Positions 42,973 through 51,526 of a stretch of 64,000 nucleotides of DNA are shown here, one piece after another. Positions within the stretch are counted from its first letter, which is position 1. Each line of letters opens with the position of its first letter. The notes beneath the pieces are model-generated. The model saw nothing but the letters and a program-made list of their open reading frames with translations. It had not been told where the DNA came from and searched no databases. Source of the stretch: Pythium myriotylum (taxonomy: Eukaryota; Oomycota; Peronosporomycetes; Pythiales; Pythiaceae); NCBI GenBank assembly GCA_023091665.1, contig JALJCQ010000028.1, positions 496,001 through 560,000 on the forward strand, in the 5' to 3' direction. A program made the position numbers and the translations under genes.

Positions 42973-45812
42973 TCACGCACACCCGAGCCAGCCCTCGACC
43001 ACGGGATCACACTTGAGTCCCACATGACGCTGGATTTGCAGCCGCCGCATCTTCTCAAAGTCGCCTGCCGTGTCGCAGTACACGACCTGCATTCGGCCGT
43101 TGTAACAGATACCAGAGGTATTGCCGAGGTGGCACTGCTTAAACATGATACCGCCACAAGCCTCATCGGTCGATTCACGCGTTGGAGCAAGATCGTACAG
43201 GTCGAACGTCCAATCGGTACATAACTTCGCGCCTAAACGATTGAGCAAAGCAACATCTGCGGTTGGCATCGACTCGTTTGCACACTGTACTGGCGGCTCG
43301 TCGGGACGTGGCAGACACTGATAGTCGGTAAGGTCACATTTCCCTGGGGTAAGGAATCCGTTGCAGCACACAGCTGCACGGTAGAAGAGCTGGATATCTT
43401 TGAGTTTCTTCAACGGTTGTAAGGACGGCAACCTTGCAATATTTCCTTGCTCCACCAGGAATAGAACCCTTAGGTTTGTAAGGTGGTCGAAACTGGGAAG
43501 CTCACGAAGAGAGAGTGGTGCGGCAATTGCGAGCGTCTTCAGCTTGACGAGCCCTTCCAGGGATGGATAAGCCGTGAGCTTGGGTATGATGCCTGTGTGT
43601 AGGTAGGATAGCTTGCTCATGTAGAGGAATGTATCGCGGGGAAGCGAAACGAGGCTGCTCGTAAAGTCTCCCTCTATGTGACTGCATTAGCACAAATGGT
43701 CAGCATATCAAAACGGCCAGTGCAGTTATGCGTTACCACAGCGTACAAGGAGTGTAATTCCTTGAAGTGCTTCGTCCATTCCGGAATGACCTCAGTCTTG
43801 GTGTAGAGCAAGATTCTACAGTCATCAAGTGTCAGGAACTCCATCAATCTAAATATCCCACCCATCACCCACAGTTGCTCCAGCTTCGTACACTTTCTCA
43901 TTGAATCTGGTAACGTCTGCAGCCTGCGGTTGATGACTTGGATCACCTTGAGCTCGCCCATCTTGGCCATTTCTGCAAGTTCGTCGTACACATCAGGTGG
44001 ATTGACCCACTCGTCGAACGTTCGTGGATCCATCTTTCTGTTAATATATACGAGGCACGGACAGCTCTCGCCAGCAAACGTCCAGTGGTAGCTGATAACG
44101 ACACAGTGATCCTTATAGTCGGCACAGAGCTGCGAACTAGTGATGATCGAACCGGTCGTGTACATGATGATACCAGATCCGAAGAATATGAACAGCCCCA
44201 TTCCACACAGCAGATGGCGACGAGAGCTAGAATGCTTCCGGACTTTTGGGAAGTGGTCCGATAGCTGCCGCTGCTTGAGATGGTTGGCTTGAATCAGATA
44301 GATGATGATCTTGCGCCACTTAAACACGGACAATAGGAGAAGTGAGCACTTCGTAAAGATTGTGGACGCGGAAGTGAGACGCAGCGAACCGAACGCCAAG
44401 CTGAAGATTGACATTTCAACAGGATCTGCGTAAAGCCGCGCAATACGATCGTAAATACCCGGAGGCAGAGTTTCCACTTTGGTCTCGTAGACAGCGCGAT
44501 CGAAATGCAAACTGTAATAGGCGTACGCGAGCACGACAACAGGTGCGAAGGCCGCGAAGAAGAGGTCGAAGAGGTAGAATAACCGAGCAATGATTAGGTT
44601 GTGGTCAATGCGCTTGCGCTGAAAGCGGTAGAACGAGATGAGATAGTTGACCGAGAGCAAGGAGGCGTAAAACGCCGTCAGCGCGATTGGGAAGCCCTTT
44701 CGAAGATACGCGAGTAACGTAATCGACTGGAGAACGAGCTTTGGTGTGTCGTAAAGTACGTTATAGTACGCGTGGTACACACCGTTTGGGCTACTAAACT
44801 GTGCATATATCTCACGAACGGGGACCGGCGTTCTCGTTTGGCGTCTCCGTCTTCTCTCTGTGTTGAACTTCTCGGGCATCTCACCAGCCGGTACGACGTT
44901 ATTTCGTAAGCCCTCTTCTTTGATTTCACTGCGCGAATCATGCGAAGCGTCTATCACGGCTTTCTCGATTTGGTTAGGCCACAGCAGTGCTGGGACGATG
45001 AGTCGGAAGAGTTGGAGTGAGTTCAGTTCAGGTAGTCGCGGGGCTGAACGAATTCGTGACGTCCCAGTCATAGAATCCATCTTGGCGGGAAAGGTGATAG
45101 TGTCACCTTTCTTCCTGACCAGAGCTCTATGGCGGAAAAGCACCATGAATGCTGCCAAGTACACATAGCACGCAGCAAAGAATACCAATAGGGTCGCAGC
45201 AACTACAGTTGGAACTGGCTCTGGATCGGGTAGCATCCAGAACTCGCCATTGTCATAATGAGCAGTGTTCATGAGTATATTGGCAAACTCGGTTGGAAGG
45301 ATTTGGATCATGGCCTGATTCAGCACTGCAAGCGACGTCGCGAGGAAGCAAACGAGCATGGGAACGCCTAAAACGCCAAAAACATCGAAAAAACCTTCGC
45401 GGCGCCTGTGATGTAGACCGAACTGAGGCCCAAGTTGGACCACACCGAGGGATGTACGTTTGCGAGGCCTGCGAGGCTTGCGTTCTTGTTCCTTTGGCTC
45501 ATCCACATCCAATTCTCTATCGACTTCTCGCTCGCCAGCATGTTCTCGACGCCGCATGGACGCCAGAGCTGAATCTGATCGAACACGCAGGCTCAATCGT
45601 ATTTGATCAGAGCAAAGCGTGTCCTCTTTGGCGGTGGCTTTCTCGTCAGAGTACAGGTCTTCTTTGGTAACACTGATTTGCAGTCCGCTTCTGAACAGGA
45701 AGCTACCTCGGCGCTTCTTAGGCTTCAGAAAGCGATCTATAGGCGGTGATTGGCTTGGACTGATGTTCCCATCGCCTTTCGATGCACCCGGAGGCGGCTG
45801 CTCACCGTTCAT
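42973..45812 (-). CDS. LRR/WLGC membrane protein, copy 12 (intact, long N terminus)
   Basis: Exons 45812..43873, 43815..43747 and 43681..42973 give 905 residues, all in frame. The start MNGEQPPPGASKGDG is followed by about 135 residues of charged, low-complexity cytosolic tail (KPRRPRKRTS), longer than in any other copy here. Spans include PMLVCFLATSLAVLNQAMIQ, TLLVFFAACYVYLAAFMVLF and FDLFFAAFAPVVVLAYAYYS. The cysteine loop is VISYHWTFAGESCPCLVY. LRRs, VCCNGFLTPGKC, CGGIMFKQC, GICYNGRMQVVYC and VEGWLGCA follow. The introns seen after exons 1 and 2 of copies 1-10 are absent, while the LILLYTK intron and the 69-base exon match copy 11. It seems functional. The Arg/Lys-rich tail could carry sorting or regulatory signals, which is inferred. 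Confidence 0.87.
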
Positions 45813-46295
45813 GATAGGCGATACACCTTGAGTATTTCAATATCCACGAAGCTTCACCACTGAGAAGCCTGAAACTCGACGGTGGTTATACCACGCACGC
45901 CATCTCGTACCCAGAATAGAATGGTGGAAATGGTTGTCCCGAGGAGAAGACACAATAGGAACGAGACCGACCCGACGTGAGGACGGCGCTATCTTGGGCG
46001 AAATAACGCATGGGCACACTTTCTTCAACAGACACCACAAACCCTCTGTGAATAACAAAGCCAAGTGTAATTCCCCCTAACCGACAGAGACCTCAAAAGG
46101 CCAATTTGAAATCAACCGTTCGCGTCACCCACCCGAAGATGAGTCGATGAGAGTGATGAGTGGTTGGTCTAATATTCGTTCTTATTGTCATTGACGATTG
46201 TTAGACTAACAGACCTCGGATAATGTGTCGCAAGAGCTTACCATAGCTTCAACGAGCTCGCGTATCTCTTGGTCTGGGTTAGCTGGTGAGTCTCT
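45813..46295. other. Intergenic, no gene seen
   Basis: Gap between the start of copy 12 and the 3' end of Prp6, both minus strand. A 75-residue open frame near 45837-46064 has no supporting features. Confidence 0.5.
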
Positions 46296-49211
46296 TTATG
46301 GCTGAGCAGCAAATGGCAGTGTGAGGCTCACAAGCTTGACGATGTCCCCTGTCTTTTTGCGACGGTTTTGTGTCTGTTTGCTAACAGCCGTCCACTTTTC
46401 CCCATGGTGTGGGTCAGCAGCAATACACCTCTGAACTATCTTCTCTGCATCTTCTTTTGAACCATGCTTCAGCTCAAACAAGTAGTAGTACGCCCAGCCA
46501 TCACCAAGGTCGTTGTCCAACTGTACAGTTCGTTCGAGCCACTTCCGAGCCTTCGAGTACTTGCGCTCTTGCCAGAAGAGCTTTGCCGCGGACAAACAAA
46601 CCGACGCATCGTTGTCTTTCTTCTTGAGCGCAGTGAAACTGGCACGTTTCTGTTGTGCGCGAGGCGCGATATCGATCGATTCAGCGAGCAAGATGCCAGA
46701 CTCTGGGCATTCCTGAAGAGCCTTTGCCATGAGCATTTCTTGTCCCTTAGGGTTGTTCCAGCGAGCTTCCAGTCGAGATGCCTCCAGCCACAGGACGTCG
46801 TTCTTTGGGTTCTTCAGTCTTGCCATTTCCAGCACTGATCTCGCTTTAACCACGCCACCTCCTACACCGTGATGGGCCATCGTCTCTTCCAGTCGACTGG
46901 CCAACAACCACAACGGAATGGACTTCGGGCAGTGCTGGACACCCTGGCGGTACATCTGCTTGGCCTTTTCATAGTCTGGCGTCTTGCGGGATTCGTAGAA
47001 TTGGCCCGCGAGCATGTATAGCTTTGGTGCATCTGGAAACTTCTCGATACCTTCCTTGAACAAGGCCTCGTCTACTTCTGGTTGATCCGCCTGCTCACGC
47101 TCGAGCAGGATAGACTTCATCCACACATGGGCAGAAGGAGCCTGCGCACGAGCTTTCGCGAGGAGAGCTCGTGCTAACTCAATCTCATCGTTCTCCCATT
47201 CAAGCTTGACGGCAGCGAGCCAGATAGCCTCGCTGTTTGGGTTCGCGCTAAACGCTTGACGCAGAATCGTTCTTGCATTTGCAACTGAACCATTGTTCCA
47301 TACTTCTTTCGCAGCCATGAGCCACAGAATCTCGGCGTTTGGGCAGCTCGTGACTGCGGCCTGCAACAGCTGCTCGACAGCTTCAGCATTGTGGCCTGGG
47401 TTGACTTGCTTCTCAAGAGCAATAGCCCGCAGCCAAATCGATTTCTTCGTGGGGAAAACACGTAGTGCGAAGGCATAGATCGCCTTGGCGGTCAGGAGTG
47501 CACCGTGCGCGATACAGTTTTCAGCGTCGTCCATCCACGTGCGCTTACGATCCTCAGGCTCGACGCCAAGGTCAAGGCAAGCCCTTACGATGGCTCCGCA
47601 GGTCAGCGGTGCCTGGGCCTGCTCGCACGCCTCTGCCTCTTTTAGCCACGTATCTCGATTCAACACGACTTGGTGTCTGGTCAAACTTTTAATCGCAACC
47701 TGGATCAGTCGATCGACTGCCTCAGCGTCTCTACCTTGAGCCTCCTCGAGCTTGGCGGCCGTAATCCAGATCGAGGGATCTGTCGGAATCGCTGTGCGAG
47801 CCTTATTCAGTGTCCTCTTCGCGTTTTCGTACGTCTCGAGTCGCGCAAGCGCGAGCCACAGATCGACAGCTTGTGGCACGCACTCGACTGCGCGTCCAAG
47901 TAGCACCCGCGCGCCGTCCACATCTTCAAGCTCGATTAGCGCCTTCCAGATCTTGACCGAGTTGGGGATAAACTCGAGTGCACGGCGCATCACGAGTTTC
48001 TTGAGCTCGTCGTCGCTCTCGAGTTGTGCGGCGTGGAGCCAGACTTTCTCTGATTTCGGCACGTGGCGCACGGCCTTGGCGAGGATCGTCTTGGCGTTTT
48101 CTGGGTTCTGGAGTCGTGCAGCCTCGAGCCAGACATCTTCTTGAGTCGGACAGCACTCGCATCCTTGCGCGATGATCTTGCGGGCCTGCACGATCTTGCC
48201 CGCGACCTCTTCGAGACGAGCGGCCGCGATCCAGCCGGGGCCGTGTTTGGGGTTCGTCATGGTCACCGACCGCAGCAGCAGACGCGCCTTCTTGATGTCA
48301 CCAATCTCGGCATCGCTCGACACTTTGATACTATTGAGACTCGTAAGGTAGCCTTGCGGATCCACGACCGTCTGGCCCGTCACCGAGTCTGACATGGTGT
48401 CGAGTCGGTGCGACAGCACGGCACCGCGCTGCTCAGCGAGCCCCGTGAGCACGCCTGGCGTTTCGCCGCCGCCTGCAGGTGTCACAGAGCCCGCGACGCT
48501 CGCCGTCGTGGTGCCCACATTGCCGGCGAGCACGTGGTCGGGCACCGGCGCAAAAAGCTCGTTGCGGCGCTGCAGCGCCGTGCCGGTCTTGTACCGCAGC
48601 GACTGGTCGCCGACGTCCGGGATCTGTTCCCATTCAGCGTCGCTCACGGTCTGCAGCTGGCTCTTGAGATCGGCAAACTGGTCGCTGATGGTGGGACGCG
48701 CCTGGCGCTGCTTCTTGAGCTCTTCGAGCGCGCGCTCGTCGCGGCGGCGCTTGCGGCGCGCGTCCATCTTGGCGTCGATGGCCTCCCACACGGCGTCGGC
48801 GTCGGCGTCTTCCTTGTCGTACGGCGTGTCCTGGAAGAGCCCGCGCGACGAGTAGCCCGAGAACTCGTCGTAGTTGGTCTCGCTGTAGTCGCCAAAGTCC
48901 TCGCTCTCGTCGGTCGCGCGACCAAAGCCGCCGACGCCGGCCGTGCCAGAGCCTCGTCCACGTCCGCCCATCGCTGGACCCATACCGGGGCCCGTATCGG
49001 GCCCTGGCACGACGCCGACGCCGCGGCCTCGACCAGCCGGCGGGAGGAAGGGCGCGGCGCCCACGAGTCCCTCGGCCGCCGCGGCCGCCTGCGCCGGGCC
49101 GATGTCCGAGCGCGTGGTGAAGCCGATGGCGCCGCGGCCCACGCCGGCCACGTAGCCCGCTGGCGCCGGCGCCGCGTAGGTCTCGCGCAGGCGCTGGCCC
49201 AGGCCACTCAT
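46296..49211 (-). CDS. PRP6: Pre-mRNA splicing factor Prp6/PRPF6 (U4/U6.U5 tri-snRNP)
   Basis: A single-exon protein of 971 residues from ATG 49211 (MSGLGQRLRETYAAPAPAGY). The N terminus carries the PRP1_N block: GRGAIGFTTRSDIGPAQ, then FGDYSETNYDEFSGYSSRGL and YDKEDADADAVWEAIDAKMD, followed by the RRKRRRDERALEELKKQR helix. The rest is an array of HAT/TPR repeats built on alternating W and A/L helices (VWLEAARLQNPENAKTILAK, KVWLHAAQLESDDELKKLVM and so on) ending SVCLSAAKLFWQERKYSKAR. Prp6 bridges U5 and U4/U6 snRNPs in the spliceosome. Gly/Arg-rich sequence at residues 60-85 is longer than in yeast. An upstream in-frame stretch without family similarity is not included. No lesion is seen. Confidence 0.93.
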   Translation of the reverse strand: MSGLGQRLRETYAAPAPAGYVAGVGRGAIGFTTRSDIGPAQAAAAAEGLVGAAPFLPPAGRGRGVGVVPGPDTGPGMGPAMGGRGRGSGTAGVGGFGRATDESEDFGDYSETNYDEFSGYSSRGLFQDTPYDKEDADADAVWEAIDAKMDARRKRRRDERALEELKKQRQARPTISDQFADLKSQLQTVSDAEWEQIPDVGDQSLRYKTGTALQRRNELFAPVPDHVLAGNVGTTTASVAGSVTPAGGGETPGVLTGLAEQRGAVLSHRLDTMSDSVTGQTVVDPQGYLTSLNSIKVSSDAEIGDIKKARLLLRSVTMTNPKHGPGWIAAARLEEVAGKIVQARKIIAQGCECCPTQEDVWLEAARLQNPENAKTILAKAVRHVPKSEKVWLHAAQLESDDELKKLVMRRALEFIPNSVKIWKALIELEDVDGARVLLGRAVECVPQAVDLWLALARLETYENAKRTLNKARTAIPTDPSIWITAAKLEEAQGRDAEAVDRLIQVAIKSLTRHQVVLNRDTWLKEAEACEQAQAPLTCGAIVRACLDLGVEPEDRKRTWMDDAENCIAHGALLTAKAIYAFALRVFPTKKSIWLRAIALEKQVNPGHNAEAVEQLLQAAVTSCPNAEILWLMAAKEVWNNGSVANARTILRQAFSANPNSEAIWLAAVKLEWENDEIELARALLAKARAQAPSAHVWMKSILLEREQADQPEVDEALFKEGIEKFPDAPKLYMLAGQFYESRKTPDYEKAKQMYRQGVQHCPKSIPLWLLASRLEETMAHHGVGGGVVKARSVLEMARLKNPKNDVLWLEASRLEARWNNPKGQEMLMAKALQECPESGILLAESIDIAPRAQQKRASFTALKKKDNDASVCLSAAKLFWQERKYSKARKWLERTVQLDNDLGDGWAYYYLFELKHGSKEDAEKIVQRCIAADPHHGEKWTAVSKQTQNRRKKTGDIVKLVSLTLPFAAQP

Positions 49212-50342
49212 AGCGATGCTTTGGAGGTTGGGGAATATGGAGCAGAGTGTGGGGGATATGAACTGGGTTGGTAACGGAAAGGGTGGGTGGGAAAACGGGT
49301 TATGGAAACATTGTGAGGTGGGGAGATAACCGGAAATTTGCAGAAGATGATGCAGGATCGGATTTGAAGGATTTGGGGTGGGTAAGTTGGACAAGCGAAG
49401 AGGGAGGAACGCGGAGAGCTTGCAGTGGGTTTCTCGTGAGACGCCGCGTGAGACGCGAGGTGGGGGGGGGAGACTTCTATTGATAGTTATCATCGACGCT
49501 GGATAGGTAGGCTCGCATTCCGTCGATTCTGGTATTCCGAGTTCACAACGGTAAACGAGCCTAGGTTTTCTTATGGCTCCTTATGAGTGACTCGCACTGT
49601 TGACCAAGCTTCTGAACACGAGAGAGAGAGCAACTTGACGCATTGTAGCACTGAGGGCTGAGAATAGTCTGTTTCATGCCGCTGATCCAGCAAACGAAGC
49701 CGTTTTCAGCAGATAGTGGTTGTGAGTGGGAGTTTTTGTTTGTCGATCTCATCCCTCTGGAGTTAGCTGGCGACGGCTACACTGTACTAGGTTTGTTGCT
49801 TCACAACACGCCATTTCCTTGGCGAAAGCCAAGCGGCGACTTGACTCACTTTCTTCCTCCTGACTCAAAGAGGCACACCGAGAGCTTTTGGCAAGGTCTG
49901 CGCCTTATCATGGTTAGAGCCCCGTATGCTGTTGATGCTAGAGCGTATGTGTGATCAAAGCTGCTGCGTGTGTATAATTACTATGGATCTATCTGCATGT
50001 GGCTACTGCTACTGCTACTGGTATTACTACTTTCTCTGTCGTGGCTAAATATGATAAATACTGCTCGCTAGATGCTACGGGTCTAACTAATACTGTCGCT
50101 AGATCTACGGGTCGAACTACTCGATAAAACTTGGTATAGAACAAAAATTTGTGGGGAGGAGGCTGGTGTCCACAAGTCAGCACGCCTGAAGTCCGGTGGC
50201 AGCGAGCATCAAGCCGTGATGAGGGCGACGCTTCGAGCTGCGAGAGGACAACTAGGCCGAGTGGATCGACGTCTTGCGAGCAGAGTCCGTGATGAGGGAC
50301 TGCTCAAAGACGAAGTATCCACCGTGGAGACTTGGGGTTGGT
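49212..50342. other. Intergenic with simple repeats, no gene seen
   Basis: Sequence between the Prp6 start and the 3' end of the TBC-like gene. It holds a G-run (49461-49470), a CTACTG repeat (about 50003-50020) and an imperfect tandem duplication of about 30 bases (50058-50119). The short plus-strand open frame at 49676-49954 (92 residues) and others have no recognisable motif. Confidence 0.5.
50058..50119. repeat. Imperfect tandem duplication, about 31-base unit
   Basis: Unit 1 (50058-50089) reads ATACTGCTCGCTAGATGCTA and on to GGGTCTAACTA. Unit 2 (50090-50119) repeats it as ATACTGTCGCTAGATCTA and on to GGGTCGAACTA, with two single-base deletions and one substitution. A CTACTG microsatellite lies just upstream. 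Confidence 0.8.
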
Positions 50343-51140
50343 TTACAGCCGTTGAGGCGAGACTTTGTCGTAAAGCATGACGAGCGAGCTGAGCGCTCGG
50401 TCCTCGTCACCGAGCCAGAACTGGAGGCACTCTTCGGCGACTTCGATCATGTCTTCGTGGTAGCCGATGACTTCGTTATAGGTCGAGAAGGCCTGGAGCA
50501 CGCGGATAATACTGCCTTGCTCCTTGACGCTGCGCCACGTGACGGTGGCCTCGACGTCGCAAGCAATGCGGTGGTACTGCGGACACTCACCACACGGGCA
50601 GAGGTAGTCGTCGACGTACACTGGCGCGATCTCTGGAATCTTTAGCGACGAGAGACGCGGCAGACGCTCAACCTTGGTTTCGGTGTCATCTTCATCCTTG
50701 TAGTACTCAGCCTCGGAAGCAGAAGACTGCTCTTCCTCGTCGGATTCGGCTTCGCTGTCGCTGAAGTCGCACTTGCTCTCGTCGTCGGTCTCGTCGGCCG
50801 AGGCGTCGCCATCTTCGTTTGACGCGTGCTTGCTCCACGACTTGGTGGGCAAATCCCAGCTGCGAATCGAGTTGACGGTCGTGTCCGCTGGTCCGACAAA
50901 AGACGATGCAAGCGGTTGGCTCTCACTTGCAACAGAGCACTTGCGGCAGCACGCGCAGAGCGTGTCGACTTCGCCCAGCAGCTCCTGGTACCAGGCTTCG
51001 TCGAGCTCCGAGAGCACGACAGACGAGCCGCTGTAGGCGCCGAGCAGGTCGTCGTAGACGGTCTTGATCGCGGCCACGAAGCCAGGGACACGTACCTGCG
51101 CGAGACTCTCGCTGAACGTGCACGAGACAAAGTTGCCCAT
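50343..51140 (-). CDS. TBC-like (RabGAP-like) protein with N-terminal lipidation-type motif
   Basis: 265 residues, single exon, ATG 51140. The N terminus MGNFVSCTFSES fits an N-myristoylation site (G2, S6) with an adjacent palmitoylatable cysteine, suggesting membrane attachment. The middle is acidic and serine-rich (SDSEAESDEEEQSSASEAEY). The C-terminal 85 residues resemble part of a TBC domain. HRIACDVEATVTWRSVKEQG aligns with the RxxxD...RT region, and IIRVLQAFSTYNEVIGYHED aligns with the LRRVLxAYSxxNPxVGYCQG block. The glutamine of the TBC YxQ finger is replaced (YHED), and the arginine finger of IxxDxxR is replaced by alanine (CDVEAT). If TBC-derived, it is short and probably not catalytic. 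Two CxC clusters (CACCRKC, CPCGEC) could bind metal. Confidence 0.6.
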   Translation of the reverse strand: MGNFVSCTFSESLAQVRVPGFVAAIKTVYDDLLGAYSGSSVVLSELDEAWYQELLGEVDTLCACCRKCSVASESQPLASSFVGPADTTVNSIRSWDLPTKSWSKHASNEDGDASADETDDESKCDFSDSEAESDEEEQSSASEAEYYKDEDDTETKVERLPRLSSLKIPEIAPVYVDDYLCPCGECPQYHRIACDVEATVTWRSVKEQGSIIRVLQAFSTYNEVIGYHEDMIEVAEECLQFWLGDEDRALSSLVMLYDKVSPQRL

Positions 51141-51526
51141 GATGAGTGAATGAGAGAGAGAGAGGAGTTCTTGTTGGCGTTGGAAGGTGGGACGCGGCTT
51201 GAGCTGTTGGTGGTAAATTGCAGAATGAGCTGGTGAGGCCCACTTACTCCGTATTCAGCTACATGCTCTACCCACTGATAACATTCCACCCCACGGATTG
51301 CCCCATTTTCCCATCCACGCGAGCCGAAACGACGCGATCTTTCCCCACAATCGAACATTCCCAGTTTCCCACGATCGGATTGGCCCACGGCATTCGTCTA
51401 CAGAAATACCGGTAGTACCGGTATCTTCAACTTCAAGAAGAAACCGGTATCTCACCGGTTTTCTCCTTGGTTTCCCCCCTCCAACATTGCATCCACCATG
51501 AACCGACACCCCATGGCCCAGACGGC
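51141..51526. promoter_or_regulatory. Bidirectional promoter region with ACCGGT cluster
   Basis: A 386-base divergent region between the TBC-like gene and the giant coiled-coil gene. Four copies of the palindromic hexamer ACCGGT lie within 52 bases (51408-51413, 51417-51422, 51443-51448, 51454-51459), two of them as TACCGGTAGTACCGGTA. A purine-rich AG repeat lies near 51150-51165. The cluster is a candidate shared regulatory site. Confidence 0.5.

Noticed and set aside
49995..50035. CTACTG repeat considered as telomere-like or CRISPR-like
   Set aside because: Units are short and contiguous without spacers; it is a simple microsatellite.
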